Part shown: one piece after another, positions 1 to 8,416 of the stretch
How the letters are laid out: each line of letters starts with the position of its first letter
Numbering within the stretch: position 1 is the first letter of the stretch
NCBI RefSeq assembly: GCF_003182155.1
Contig: NZ_QGTG01000007.1
Coordinates: 310,001-374,000, forward strand
Direction: 5' to 3'
DNA: 64,000 nt
DNA from: Chitinophaga sp. S165
GTDB lineage: Bacteria; Bacteroidota; Bacteroidia; Chitinophagales; Chitinophagaceae
The notes under the pieces: model-generated
What the model saw: the letters and a program-made list of their open reading frames with translations, nothing else
What the model was told of the DNA's origin: nothing
Databases searched by the model: none
Program-made: the position numbers and the translations under genes

Positions 1-86
1 AGAACGAAGTAACGGGTAGGGTAGGGGTATTCAATATGGGGCGTACTTTCAGCATGAAAGTATCTATCCCGATCGACTTTAAATAA
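1..86 (+). CDS. C-terminus of a probable outer-membrane protein (partial)
   Basis: An open frame enters from the left edge and stops with TAA at 84-86. The last residues read GVFNMGRTFSMKVSIPIDFK, with alternating polar and hydrophobic residues like the final beta strand of a Bacteroidota outer-membrane barrel such as a TonB-dependent receptor. Only 28 residues are visible, so the family is a guess. A terminator hairpin follows 22 bases later. Confidence 0.45.
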   Translation, partial: NEVTGRVGVFNMGRTFSMKVSIPIDFK

Positions 87-107
87 TCAGGACTTGAGCA
101 ATCCGAT

Positions 108-139
108 AAAAATGCCGCGGCTATAGTCGCGGCATTTTT
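108..139. terminator. Bidirectional intrinsic terminator
   Basis: A 12-bp perfect stem (108-119 with 128-139) has an 8-base loop. A-rich bases on one side and T-rich bases on the other let it serve both the plus-strand gene ending at 86 and the minus-strand gene ending at 146. Confidence 0.8.
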
Positions 140-145
140 ATTTAA

Positions 146-631
146 TCAGGGACAGCTCTGCCTCAATGCGCTGATCAGTGCCCTGTCATAATCCAGTTGA
201 ACTGGTTTATCCGGGTCCACGGTAATATCTTCCAGTTTCTCATTTGCTTTGTCCAGCCGTAACCAGCCGACGGTCGACTCATTGTCTTTTCCACTGGTAA
301 ATAGTTGCAGGAACAGTTTACTGTTTTCCTGCCGGTCTATCCTCACTTTGATATTTTCCTTCTTCGCCAGATCTGATTTGAAGTCGGAACTTTGTATGAT
401 GTCTGTAATTGTCTGATAGCATTCCGGAGGGTATGAGCCTGCCTGTGGTTTTAATATCTGTGTAGGGGGCTTATCGCGGGCGGTATCCACAGTTTGTTGC
501 TTTGCCGGCGCCTCATCTGTAACGGCTACTATATTGGCGCTGTCGGCCTTGGTCTCGGTCTCCTGTGTGGCTGTAACACAAGCCGACAGCAGGACAAAGG
601 CAGATAAATACAGTAAGTGAGTCGATTGCAT
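146..631 (-). CDS. Hypothetical lipoprotein, 161 aa
   Basis: The start is placed at the internal ATG (629-631) because it gives a textbook lipoprotein signal: a hydrophobic stretch followed by the lipobox LSAC with Cys18. A longer frame to 754 has no signal peptide and runs through the hairpin of the neighbouring gene. After the Cys comes a Thr/Glu/Ala-rich, probably disordered linker to about residue 60, then a small folded region with two Cys (in PPECYQ and near the end, RQSCP) that could form a disulfide. I do not recognise the domain. It is probably anchored in the cell envelope facing the periplasm. It points the same way as the DUF983 gene upstream but is separated from it by a hairpin. 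Confidence 0.75.
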   Translation of the reverse strand: MQSTHLLYLSAFVLLSACVTATQETETKADSANIVAVTDEAPAKQQTVDTARDKPPTQILKPQAGSYPPECYQTITDIIQSSDFKSDLAKKENIKVRIDRQENSKLFLQLFTSGKDNESTVGWLRLDKANEKLEDITVDPDKPVQLDYDRALISALRQSCP

Positions 632-687
632 GAGTGATCTTTTGAAGGGTATCGCAAAAGTCGTGCAATGAATACTGGCATAAAATG

Positions 688-717
688 AAGAAGGCTGACC
701 ATCCGGCCAGCCTTCTT
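688..717 (-). terminator. Probable terminator of the DUF983 gene
   Basis: A 10-bp perfect stem (688-697 with 708-717) begins just beyond the stop codon at 720 and is followed on the minus strand by the T-rich stretch TTCATTTTAT. Confidence 0.65.
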
Positions 718-719
718 GG

Positions 720-1133
720 TTATTTTTTCGGCAGGTCTGCCGTACTTTCATCATAATACACGAAAAAGTAGAGATATATCACTCTGCTGATACGCATTAA
801 CCATGGCTGCAGTAAGATCAGTAAAACGCCGTTTATGCCCAGCCAGATAAATACGCTGTTATCGGCCCATGACATACCAAAGATTACCCAGTAAGCGATC
901 AGGGTTGCTACGGAAAAGGCTACAGCTAAAGCATAACTAACATATCCGGTACCAAACCAGAAACCTGTTTCAAGTTCGTATTTCTGTCCGCATACAGGAC
1001 AGTGTTCATGCATATCAAACGTTTTTCTCAGGTTAGCATATGCATTTTTCGTCTTAAACATATCTCCTTTACGGCAATGCGGACATCTCATAGATAGCAT
1101 GCTGAGGAAGTAGTTGGGTCGCTTGTTGCTCAT
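720..1133 (-). CDS. DUF983 family membrane protein
   Basis: A 137-residue protein. The start at 1131-1133 (MSNKRPN) follows a TAnnTTTG box by five bases. Two zinc-ribbon-like Cys pairs, CPHC at 17-20 and CPVC at 45-48, lie before two membrane helices at about 63-88 and 95-115. This is the DUF983 arrangement; the function of the family is not established. The gene lies 14 bp downstream of the ABC exporter in the same direction but has its own promoter-like box in the gap. A hairpin ends it. Confidence 0.85.
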   Translation of the reverse strand: MSNKRPNYFLSMLSMRCPHCRKGDMFKTKNAYANLRKTFDMHEHCPVCGQKYELETGFWFGTGYVSYALAVAFSVATLIAYWVIFGMSWADNSVFIWLGINGVLLILLQPWLMRISRVIYLYFFVYYDESTADLPKK

Positions 1134-1138
1134 GGGCG

Positions 1139-1146
1139 CAAAGATA
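1139..1146 (-). promoter_or_regulatory. TATCTTTG -7 box, five bases before the DUF983 ATG
   Basis: This matches the Bacteroidota -7 consensus TAnnTTTG. Its distance to the start codon would give a leaderless or nearly leaderless mRNA. No clear -33 TTTG was identified. Confidence 0.45.
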
Positions 1147-1147
1147 A

Positions 1148-2905
1148 TTATCTCTCTCCAATCTGTTGCCTCCACATCGCATAGTAGAGACCTTTTTCAG
1201 TCAGTAACTGGTCATGTGTACCAGTTTCTGTAATACGGCCTTTCTCCAGCACATAGATCCTGTCGGCATGCATGATGGTGGATAAACGGTGTGCGATCAT
1301 CACTGTGATATGCTCACGTGTGGAAGTAATATCGCGTACTGTATTGGAAATAGATTCTTCCGTAATGGAATCCAGCGCGGAAGTTGCTTCGTCAAATACC
1401 AGCAGGCGCGGACGACGTAACAATGCACGTGCAATGGACAAACGTTGTTTTTCACCACCCGATATTTTCATACCTCCTTCTCCGATCACAGAATTCAGTC
1501 CATTATCAGCACGTTCCAGTAAGGTGTAGGCGCTGGCTTGTTTCATCACCTGCAATATCTCTTCGTCTGTTGCCTGCGGATTTACGAATAACAGGTTCTC
1601 TTTAATAGACCCGGAGAACAGCTGTGTATCCTGTGTTACAAAACCGATCTGATACCTTAACTCCTCGATATCTATTTTACGGCTGTTCACATTATTATAG
1701 GCAATAGAACCTTCCTGCGGCGAATAAAGACCTACCAGCAGTTTCACCAGGGTTGTCTTACCCGATCCCGAAGGACCAACAAAAGCGATAGTCTCACCAA
1801 CGTTCACATCAAAGCTGATATCATCTAATGCTTTGGTCGTAGCAGTCTGATGTTTGAAACCTACATTGTTGAATGTCAGCTTGTCAATACGGTTAATCTG
1901 GATCGGATCAACCGGTGTTTCTTCAACCGGCGTATTCATGATACCCTCGAAGTTCAGCAGCGATACCTGCGCCTCACGGTAAGCCAGGATAATATTACCT
2001 AGCTCCTGTAATGGTCCGAAGATGAAGAAGGAATACAGTTGAAGCGTAAACATCTGTCCCACGGAAACGGTGTCCCTGTAAATCATGAACAGGAGCAGGA
2101 ACAGGATCGTTTGACGCAGGAAGTTTACAAACGTACCCTGTATAAAGCTGATACTGCGAATGCTGCGTACCTTCTTTAATTCCAGCATGAGGATACGTAT
2201 GGTGGTAGAGTTCAACCTCCCGATCTCCTGGTGTGTCAGCCCGAGGCTTTTTACCAGTTCGATGTTACGGAGTGATTCTGTAGTTGCGCCCGCCAGCATG
2301 GTTGTTTCCTTGACGATGGTTTTCTGGATGGTCTTGATCTTCTTGCTTAGTACGTTGATCAGCCAACCCAGTATCAGACTGCCGCCAAAATACACGAACA
2401 CCAGGCTCCAGTGTACGCTGAAAGCGTAAATCATTACAAAGATGACACCTATAAGGGCCACAAACAGCACGTTCACGAAAGAGGTAATGAATTTCTCGCT
2501 GTCGATCCTCACTTTCTGCAACACAGCCAGTGTTTCCCCACTTCTCTGATCTTCAAATTGCTGATAGGGAAGCCTTAGGGAATGGCGGAGCCCGTCAGTG
2601 TATATCCTGGCCCCGAATTTCTGAATGATCACGTTTACAAAATAGTCCTGGAACGCTTTTGCGATACGCGACACCATGGCGACTCCTATAGATGCCAGCA
2701 GCCAGAGAATAACTCCCTGTACATATTCAGATTGTGGTCTTGGAAGTCCTTTGGCAGTAGTATGCGGATGGTCTGCAAAAAGGTCTACGATCCTGCCGAA
2801 TATATAGGGATCCAGCAGGGAAAATACCTGGTTAATAGTAGCTAATAACAATGCCAGTCCTATCAACCATTTGTAACTTTTCAGATAATATAAAAACAAT
2901 TTCAT
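1148..2905 (-). CDS. ABC exporter, fused permease and ATPase (MsbA-like)
   Basis: A 585-residue half-transporter that should work as a homodimer in the inner membrane. Residues 1 to about 315 form the six-helix ABC exporter domain. The nucleotide-binding domain follows: Walker A GPSGSGKT at 377-384, signature SGGEKQ at about 482, Walker B LLVFDE at 501-506, H-loop His539. All catalytic motifs are intact. The family includes the lipid A flippase MsbA and multidrug exporters, and the sequence alone does not choose between them. The upstream gap carries a TACCTTTG box, so it probably heads its own transcript, with DUF983 downstream. Confidence 0.9.
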   Translation of the reverse strand: MKLFLYYLKSYKWLIGLALLLATINQVFSLLDPYIFGRIVDLFADHPHTTAKGLPRPQSEYVQGVILWLLASIGVAMVSRIAKAFQDYFVNVIIQKFGARIYTDGLRHSLRLPYQQFEDQRSGETLAVLQKVRIDSEKFITSFVNVLFVALIGVIFVMIYAFSVHWSLVFVYFGGSLILGWLINVLSKKIKTIQKTIVKETTMLAGATTESLRNIELVKSLGLTHQEIGRLNSTTIRILMLELKKVRSIRSISFIQGTFVNFLRQTILFLLLFMIYRDTVSVGQMFTLQLYSFFIFGPLQELGNIILAYREAQVSLLNFEGIMNTPVEETPVDPIQINRIDKLTFNNVGFKHQTATTKALDDISFDVNVGETIAFVGPSGSGKTTLVKLLVGLYSPQEGSIAYNNVNSRKIDIEELRYQIGFVTQDTQLFSGSIKENLLFVNPQATDEEILQVMKQASAYTLLERADNGLNSVIGEGGMKISGGEKQRLSIARALLRRPRLLVFDEATSALDSITEESISNTVRDITSTREHITVMIAHRLSTIMHADRIYVLEKGRITETGTHDQLLTEKGLYYAMWRQQIGER

Positions 2906-2928
2906 GATACTAAAGTCAGTCTAGGTGG

Positions 2929-2936
2929 CAAAGGTA
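2929..2936 (-). promoter_or_regulatory. TACCTTTG -7 box for the ABC exporter
   Basis: A TAnnTTTG match 23 bases before the ATG at 2905. A weaker TTGC lies about 16 bases further upstream. Confidence 0.5.
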
Positions 2937-3127
2937 CATTAATATTGATGTTGCAACATGTTTGAGCCGTCCCGGTAGAAAAAAATAGAGTAACTTAATA
3001 CTCAGAATCGGTCACAGCTTATCAAGCACCGGCTAAAATCACCAAAACGGCATTCCTCGTCTGCTTCTTACTTAACTTATTGTTTACAGTCAGCCTCTCA
3101 GGCTGAGCAATTCTTAATTCTACGTTT

Positions 3128-5257
3128 ATGAAGACCTATGATGAGAAACACATCAGAAACATTGTACTATTGGGTGCCGCAAAGAGCGGAAAAACAACCC
3201 TTTGCGAAACCATGCTGTTTGAAGCAGGTATTATTCCCCGTCGCGGTACAGTAGAAGAAGGGAACACGGTTTCCGATTACCACGATGTAGAGCATGAACG
3301 GGGAAGCTCTGTCTATGCCACTTGTCTCCACACCGAATGGCGGGATTACAAGATCAATATCATTGATACGCCGGGGTTAGAAGACTTCATTGGTGAGATC
3401 ATTTCCTCCATTCGTGTCTGCGACACTGCACTGCTCCTGCTCAATGCACAACATGGGGTAGAGGTCGGTACGGAACAGATATGGGACTATGTGGATAAAT
3501 ACCGCAAGCCGACCATTCTGGCCGTCAATCAGCTAGATGCAGAGCAAGCCAGCTTTACCCGTACGGTGGAAGATGCCCGCCGCGTCTTTGGCCCCGCGGT
3601 GACCGTCATGCAATATCCTGTTAATCAGGGTATAGGATTCAACAGTGTAATTGATCTGCTGAAAATGACCATGTACCGGTTTCCCGAAAACGGCGGAAAG
3701 CCGGAGAAGCTTCCGATCCCCGATAGCGAGAAAGAACAGGCGGAGCGGCTGCATAATGAGCTGGTGGAAAAGGCTGCCGAAAATGATGACACCCTGATGG
3801 AACAGTATTTTGAAAAAGGCAATCTTGATGAAGATGAGATGCGGCAGGGGCTGAAGATCGGGATGCTGAAACACCAGGTGTTCCCCGTTTTCTGCCTGTC
3901 GGCCATTCATAATATGGGAAGCGGCCGTTTAATGGGCTTTATCGACAATGTGGCTCCGGCTGCCGTAGATATGCCCCCGGAACAGGCAGAAGATGGCAGC
4001 GTAATTCCTTGTGATCCGGCAGCATCACCAGTCTTATTTGTGTTTAAAACCCTCCAGGAGCCCCATATAGGGCGCCTTTCGTTTTTTAAGGTGTTAGCGG
4101 GCGAGATAAAGGCAGGAGGCGAATTATACAATGAAAAAGGCAATACTGCTGAAAGGCTGAATCAGCTGTTCATTACCGACGGACGTAACAGGCAGCCTGC
4201 CGAAGTTTTGCGTGCCGGCGATATCGGTTGTACCCTGAAACTGAGGAATACCTTAACGAACCATACGTTGTGTGATAAGCAATCCGGAAAACAGGTAAAA
4301 CCGATAGACTTCCCAAACCCCAAGGTGAGAGTAGCTATTGAAGCCACTAATAAAACGGATGATGAGAAGCTGGGGGAAGTACTGGCGGAGCTGCATATGG
4401 AAGACCCTACGCTGGAAATAGAGTATAACCGCGAGCTAAAACAGGTGATCCTGCACGGTCAGGGAGATCTGCACCTGGCCTTGACCAAATGGCGGCTGGA
4501 AAATATCTACAAGATGCATGTGGAATTCCTGCCCGCAAAGATTCCCTACCGGGAAACCATCCGGAAGAATGCTTCAGCTACTTACCGTCACAAGAAACAA
4601 TCCGGTGGCGCCGGACAGTTTGGGGAGGTCTTCCTCACGATAGAGCCATACTATGATGGCATGCCGCCCTACAAGGAGCATCCCGTGCGTGACACAGACG
4701 AAATAGCCCTTAACTGGGGAGGTAAGCTGGTATTCAATAACTGCATAGTTGGCGGCGCCATAGATGCCCGTTTCCTGCCCTCTATCCTGAAAGGTGTTAT
4801 GGAGAAAATGCAGGAAGGACCGCTTACCGGCTCCTATGTGCGGGATATCCGGGTAAGCGTGTATGATGGTAAAATGCACCCGGTAGATAGTAATGATATC
4901 TCCTTTAAAATAGCGGGTATGATGGCTTTCAAGGACGCCTTCCACCAGGCTGCTCCACAGTTATTGGAACCTGTGTTTGATATTGAGACCTCTGCCCCCG
5001 ATACGATGGCGGGAGATATTATGAGTGAACTGCAATCCCGCAGAAGTATCATCACCGGTATGGACTCACAGAACGGGTACCAGGTTATCAAAGCACGTAC
5101 GCCACAGGCAGAGCTGGACAAATTATATGCTGCCCTGCGTAATGTAACACAGGGAAAGGCTAAGATCAAAGCTGTCTTTGCTGAATATGCGCCTGTGCCG
5201 CCTGATATGCAAAAGAAACTGTCGGAGGAATACAAGAGCGCAGAACTGGTGGCATAA
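3128..5257 (+). CDS. EF-G paralogue with an altered GTPase site (EF-G2-like)
   Basis: A 709-residue translational GTPase with the full EF-G layout: G domain, domain II, domain III, domain IV (SGGAGQFGEV at about 490) and domain V. The P loop GAAKSGKT (16-23) is present. Switch I reads ERGSS instead of ERGIT. The DTPGH motif reads DTPGL, so Leu84 replaces the catalytic His. The base-specificity motif is NQLD (134-137) instead of NKxD. A Bacteroides EF-G paralogue, EF-G2, is reported to support translocation without GTP hydrolysis, and these changes suggest the same class. It is monocistronic and ends 4 bp from the convergent comM gene. The normal fusA should lie elsewhere in the genome. Confidence 0.85.
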   Translation: MKTYDEKHIRNIVLLGAAKSGKTTLCETMLFEAGIIPRRGTVEEGNTVSDYHDVEHERGSSVYATCLHTEWRDYKINIIDTPGLEDFIGEIISSIRVCDTALLLLNAQHGVEVGTEQIWDYVDKYRKPTILAVNQLDAEQASFTRTVEDARRVFGPAVTVMQYPVNQGIGFNSVIDLLKMTMYRFPENGGKPEKLPIPDSEKEQAERLHNELVEKAAENDDTLMEQYFEKGNLDEDEMRQGLKIGMLKHQVFPVFCLSAIHNMGSGRLMGFIDNVAPAAVDMPPEQAEDGSVIPCDPAASPVLFVFKTLQEPHIGRLSFFKVLAGEIKAGGELYNEKGNTAERLNQLFITDGRNRQPAEVLRAGDIGCTLKLRNTLTNHTLCDKQSGKQVKPIDFPNPKVRVAIEATNKTDDEKLGEVLAELHMEDPTLEIEYNRELKQVILHGQGDLHLALTKWRLENIYKMHVEFLPAKIPYRETIRKNASATYRHKKQSGGAGQFGEVFLTIEPYYDGMPPYKEHPVRDTDEIALNWGGKLVFNNCIVGGAIDARFLPSILKGVMEKMQEGPLTGSYVRDIRVSVYDGKMHPVDSNDISFKIAGMMAFKDAFHQAAPQLLEPVFDIETSAPDTMAGDIMSELQSRRSIITGMDSQNGYQVIKARTPQAELDKLYAALRNVTQGKAKIKAVFAEYAPVPPDMQKKLSEEYKSAELVA

Positions 5258-5261
5258 CGGG

Positions 5262-6806
5262 CTATTTGTCCCACCAATCCTGCCTGTCCAAACTTCTGCA
5301 GTGAATAGCCTCTGCCAGATGTTCGATCTTTATTTGTTCGCTGGCCTCAAGATCAGCAGCTGTGCGGCTGACTTTGAGGATCCTGTCATATGCCCTTGCA
5401 GATAATTTGAGCTTCTGCATGGCAGTTTTCAGAAGGTCTTCACCTTCTTTATCAAGCCGGCATACTTTCCTTAACAAGCTGCTGGTCATCTGTGCATTGC
5501 TGTAAATGCCCTTATAAGCCCTGAATCTGGAGCTTTGTATCTCTCTTGCCATTAGTACCCGTTCCCTTATAATTGCGCTGGATTCCCCATCGGAATGGTC
5601 CAGCAGGGACTGCACGGGTACAGGTGTCACCTCAATGTGCAGGTCTATCCTGTCCATTAAAGGGCCGGATACTTTGTTCAGGTACCGCTGTACGGAACCT
5701 GGAGCGCAGGTGCATGCCTTTTCAGGATGATTAAAGAAGCCACAGGGACAAGGGTTCATACTGGTCACAAGCATAAAGCTGGCAGGAAATTCAACTGACA
5801 GCCGCGCCCGGGAAATACCCACTCTTCTTTCCTCCATCGGTTGCCGCATCACTTCAAGCGCCTGCCTGCTGAACTCAGGCAGTTCGTCCAGGAATAATAC
5901 GCCGTTGTGTGCCAGTGATATTTCTCCCGGTTGTGGGATACTGCCTCCGCCAATCAGCGCCGTATGACTGATGGTATGATGTGGAGAACGGAAGGGCCTT
6001 TGTGTAATAAGCGAAGCATCCGCCGGTAACTTACCTGCTACCGAATGGATCTTGGTTGTTTCCAGTGCTTCCTGTAAACTCAGTGGCGGCAATATGGTAC
6101 ACAACCTGCGGGCAAGCATGGTCTTACCTGCGCCAGGCGGGCCTATCAGCAATGCATTATGTCCGCCGGCAGCTGCTACCTCCAATGCGCGTTTAATGGT
6201 GTATTGCCCCTTAACATCGCTGAAGTCGATATCAAACTGTTGCTGCGCATTGGCAAATTCAGCCCTCGTATCTACCGTGACAGGTTCCAGTGTATCCGGC
6301 GCCTGGAGGAATGCTATCACTTCCCGTAGATGTGTTACGCCGTATACCTCCAGGTTATTCACCATCGCGGCTTCCCGTGCATTCTGTGCCGGAACGATCA
6401 GTCCTTTAAACCCTTCTTTTCTTGCCTGAATAGCAATAGGTAACGCTCCGCAGATAGGCAACACCGTGCCGTCCAGCGACAACTCTCCCATAATAGTGAA
6501 CTGAGATAACAGATCTGCGTTGATCTGTTCAGAAGCGGCAATAAGTCCTAATGCAATGGGAAGATCATATGCAGAACCGGCCTTGCGGATATTAGCGGGC
6601 GCCATGTTCACCACTGTTCTGAAACGTGGAAACTTAAAGCCTATGTTCAGGATGGCGGATTCTATGCGTCTTTCACTTTCTTTGACAGCACTATCAGGTA
6701 AGCCTACTATATAAAACTGGGTGCCTTTGGGTGCAACATTCACTTCAATAACAATGGAAATGGCTTCTACGCCTTGAACGGCACTGCCGTAGGTTTTAAC
6801 GATCAT
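5262..6806 (-). CDS. comM: ComM/YifB family AAA+ ATPase
   Basis: A 514-residue Mg-chelatase-like ATPase. An N-terminal Lon-protease-like fold (about 1-180) precedes the AAA+ core with Walker A GPPGAGKT at 222-229, Walker B GVLFLDELPEF at about 302-312, a Cys cluster NPCPCG...CTC at about 352-367, and the LMDRIDLH motif near 385. ComM proteins are hexameric helicases that promote branch migration during natural transformation, and the length is normal. It converges on the EF-G paralogue with a 4-bp gap. A 16-bp inverted repeat lies upstream. Confidence 0.9.
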   Translation of the reverse strand: MIVKTYGSAVQGVEAISIVIEVNVAPKGTQFYIVGLPDSAVKESERRIESAILNIGFKFPRFRTVVNMAPANIRKAGSAYDLPIALGLIAASEQINADLLSQFTIMGELSLDGTVLPICGALPIAIQARKEGFKGLIVPAQNAREAAMVNNLEVYGVTHLREVIAFLQAPDTLEPVTVDTRAEFANAQQQFDIDFSDVKGQYTIKRALEVAAAGGHNALLIGPPGAGKTMLARRLCTILPPLSLQEALETTKIHSVAGKLPADASLITQRPFRSPHHTISHTALIGGGSIPQPGEISLAHNGVLFLDELPEFSRQALEVMRQPMEERRVGISRARLSVEFPASFMLVTSMNPCPCGFFNHPEKACTCAPGSVQRYLNKVSGPLMDRIDLHIEVTPVPVQSLLDHSDGESSAIIRERVLMAREIQSSRFRAYKGIYSNAQMTSSLLRKVCRLDKEGEDLLKTAMQKLKLSARAYDRILKVSRTAADLEASEQIKIEHLAEAIHCRSLDRQDWWDK

Positions 6807-6823
6807 AGATAAGGTTAGAATTA

Positions 6824-6884
6824 AGAATGAATAAATATGGATATCGAATTTATAGAAAGACGTTCATTCATATTTATTCATTCT
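6824..6884. repeat. 16-bp perfect inverted repeat between comM and the MutS-like gene
   Basis: Arms 6824-6839 and 6869-6884 are exact complements, separated by 29 bases. The arms are A/T-rich and contain an AGAATGAATAAATATG motif. It lies just downstream of the MutS-like gene and could end its transcript, or be a dispersed intergenic repeat. Confidence 0.6.
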
Positions 6885-6892
6885 CGTTCTTT

Positions 6893-8224
6893 TTATCTTA
6901 TCTCGTTCAGTAAATCCAGTACCTTCTCTCTCTTCAAAATGAGGTAGCCGATCTTCTCTTTTGCAACTCCATCTTTTAACTGATAAGTGAAGTATAGATT
7001 ATCATCTATTACCTGCGATTCAAAATATTTAAAGCGGATATTCTGCGCATTCTGCAACTCTTCCGCAATTTCATACAGGTGGGTAGATAGTATGAACAGA
7101 CAGTTAGTGCTCTTCAGCAATCCATTTACCACAGCCAGTGAACAGTTCTTGGCATCTTCCACGTTCGTGCCTTTAAACATTTCATCTATCAGCACCAGCC
7201 ACTTTTTGTTATCATTTATTTTGATGATCGTGTTCTTGATACGCTGTACTTCATTATAGAAATAACTTTCACCTTTGAAGATGTTGTCCTGCACGGAAAT
7301 ATTACTGAATATCCCGTTGAAGAAGCTCAGTTTCATATTAGCAGCGGGTACGCCCATGCCTATATGTGCCAGGAAAACTGCTACTCCCACAGCTTTGATG
7401 AAGGTTGTTTTTCCCGCCATATTAGCTCCTGTCAGGAATAGGAAGTGCGACTGCTGTTTCATAGTGATATCATATGATACCGGTTTCGGCAGGATGATAT
7501 GATACAGGTTATTCAGCTCCACAAAAGGGTTAGGCGAGTCTTCAAAAACAGGGAACTGCAATTTGAAATGTCTTACTGCTTTGGCCATAGCGTAATACGC
7601 GTCCAGACGGCGATAGATATCCAGCAGTTCTGAAATGTTTTTCCTTTGTCTCTTTCGGATGTAATGATCATACCGGAGGATCTGCACAAAAGACACGGGA
7701 CCTGCTTCATCGGCAACAATGATATCGTTGAACTCTTTCTGATACAACAAATGATGCGCCCTGTCTAGCAGTTGTTTCAGTATTTTGGGTGTCTGGTCTG
7801 TATTAAAATTCGTTTCCAGCTTACGGAAGCCTTTCAGAAGATTAAGCAGCTGGGCAAAAGAGAACTTAATAAAACTATAGTCGGGCGAAAAGATCGTTTT
7901 TGTCAGCAGGGCGCTTACCATCAAACCAATACCATCCGGATTGCTGATCGGCTCAATTTGCGCTTCCAGGTAATTTTCCATTACGACAATAGTACCATTA
8001 CTGATAATATCTGCCGGCCAGCTGTCTTCCTGCTGCAGAATAAACTGCAGGACCTTCTGCCTTTCTTCTATGGATGCAATATCTTTTAAAGGGTTACTAT
8101 ACAGATGCCGTAAGTAATCCTTGCCACCTGTGGTAGTGGTAAAGTCCAGTTTATGAAACAGCGAATATTCTTCTTCACGGTTAAATATAGAGAGATCATA
8201 GTAGGTTGTTTTGTCCAGTTCCAT
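6893..8224 (-). CDS. MutS-core ATPase (MutS family domain III/V only)
   Basis: A 443-residue protein with the MutS lever/clamp-like helical region (about 20-230) and the MutS ATPase. Walker A GANMAGKT is at 266-273, Walker B LVLIDEM at 343-349, followed by the FKGTN loop and STHLYEIAE. The N-terminal mismatch-recognition and connector domains are missing, so it cannot bind mismatches as MutS does; no Smr domain is attached. Such short MutS-like proteins are common in Bacteroidota and have no settled role. The neighbours give no clear hint. Confidence 0.8.
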   Translation of the reverse strand: MELDKTTYYDLSIFNREEEYSLFHKLDFTTTTGGKDYLRHLYSNPLKDIASIEERQKVLQFILQQEDSWPADIISNGTIVVMENYLEAQIEPISNPDGIGLMVSALLTKTIFSPDYSFIKFSFAQLLNLLKGFRKLETNFNTDQTPKILKQLLDRAHHLLYQKEFNDIIVADEAGPVSFVQILRYDHYIRKRQRKNISELLDIYRRLDAYYAMAKAVRHFKLQFPVFEDSPNPFVELNNLYHIILPKPVSYDITMKQQSHFLFLTGANMAGKTTFIKAVGVAVFLAHIGMGVPAANMKLSFFNGIFSNISVQDNIFKGESYFYNEVQRIKNTIIKINDNKKWLVLIDEMFKGTNVEDAKNCSLAVVNGLLKSTNCLFILSTHLYEIAEELQNAQNIRFKYFESQVIDDNLYFTYQLKDGVAKEKIGYLILKREKVLDLLNEIR

Positions 8225-8361
8225 GCACAGGTATTTTTAGTGAATATACGGATAATAGAAAAAAACATCGGTGTCATAACCATTTGCAGGCCCGATAATA
8301 TTAATAGATGCAAGACGCCGTCATTTCCATAAAATGTTGAGGATGGTAAGCATACAAAAGA

Positions 8362-8398
8362 AAAAATGCTCTTATCCATTACCGGTAAGAGCATTTTT
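8362..8398. terminator. Bidirectional intrinsic terminator
   Basis: A 13-bp perfect stem (8362-8374 with 8386-8398) with A-tract and T-tract ends lies 18 bases beyond the stop of the dihydroorotase gene on the minus strand. Confidence 0.8.
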
Positions 8399-8416
8399 CT
8401 TATTGTTATAAGATGA

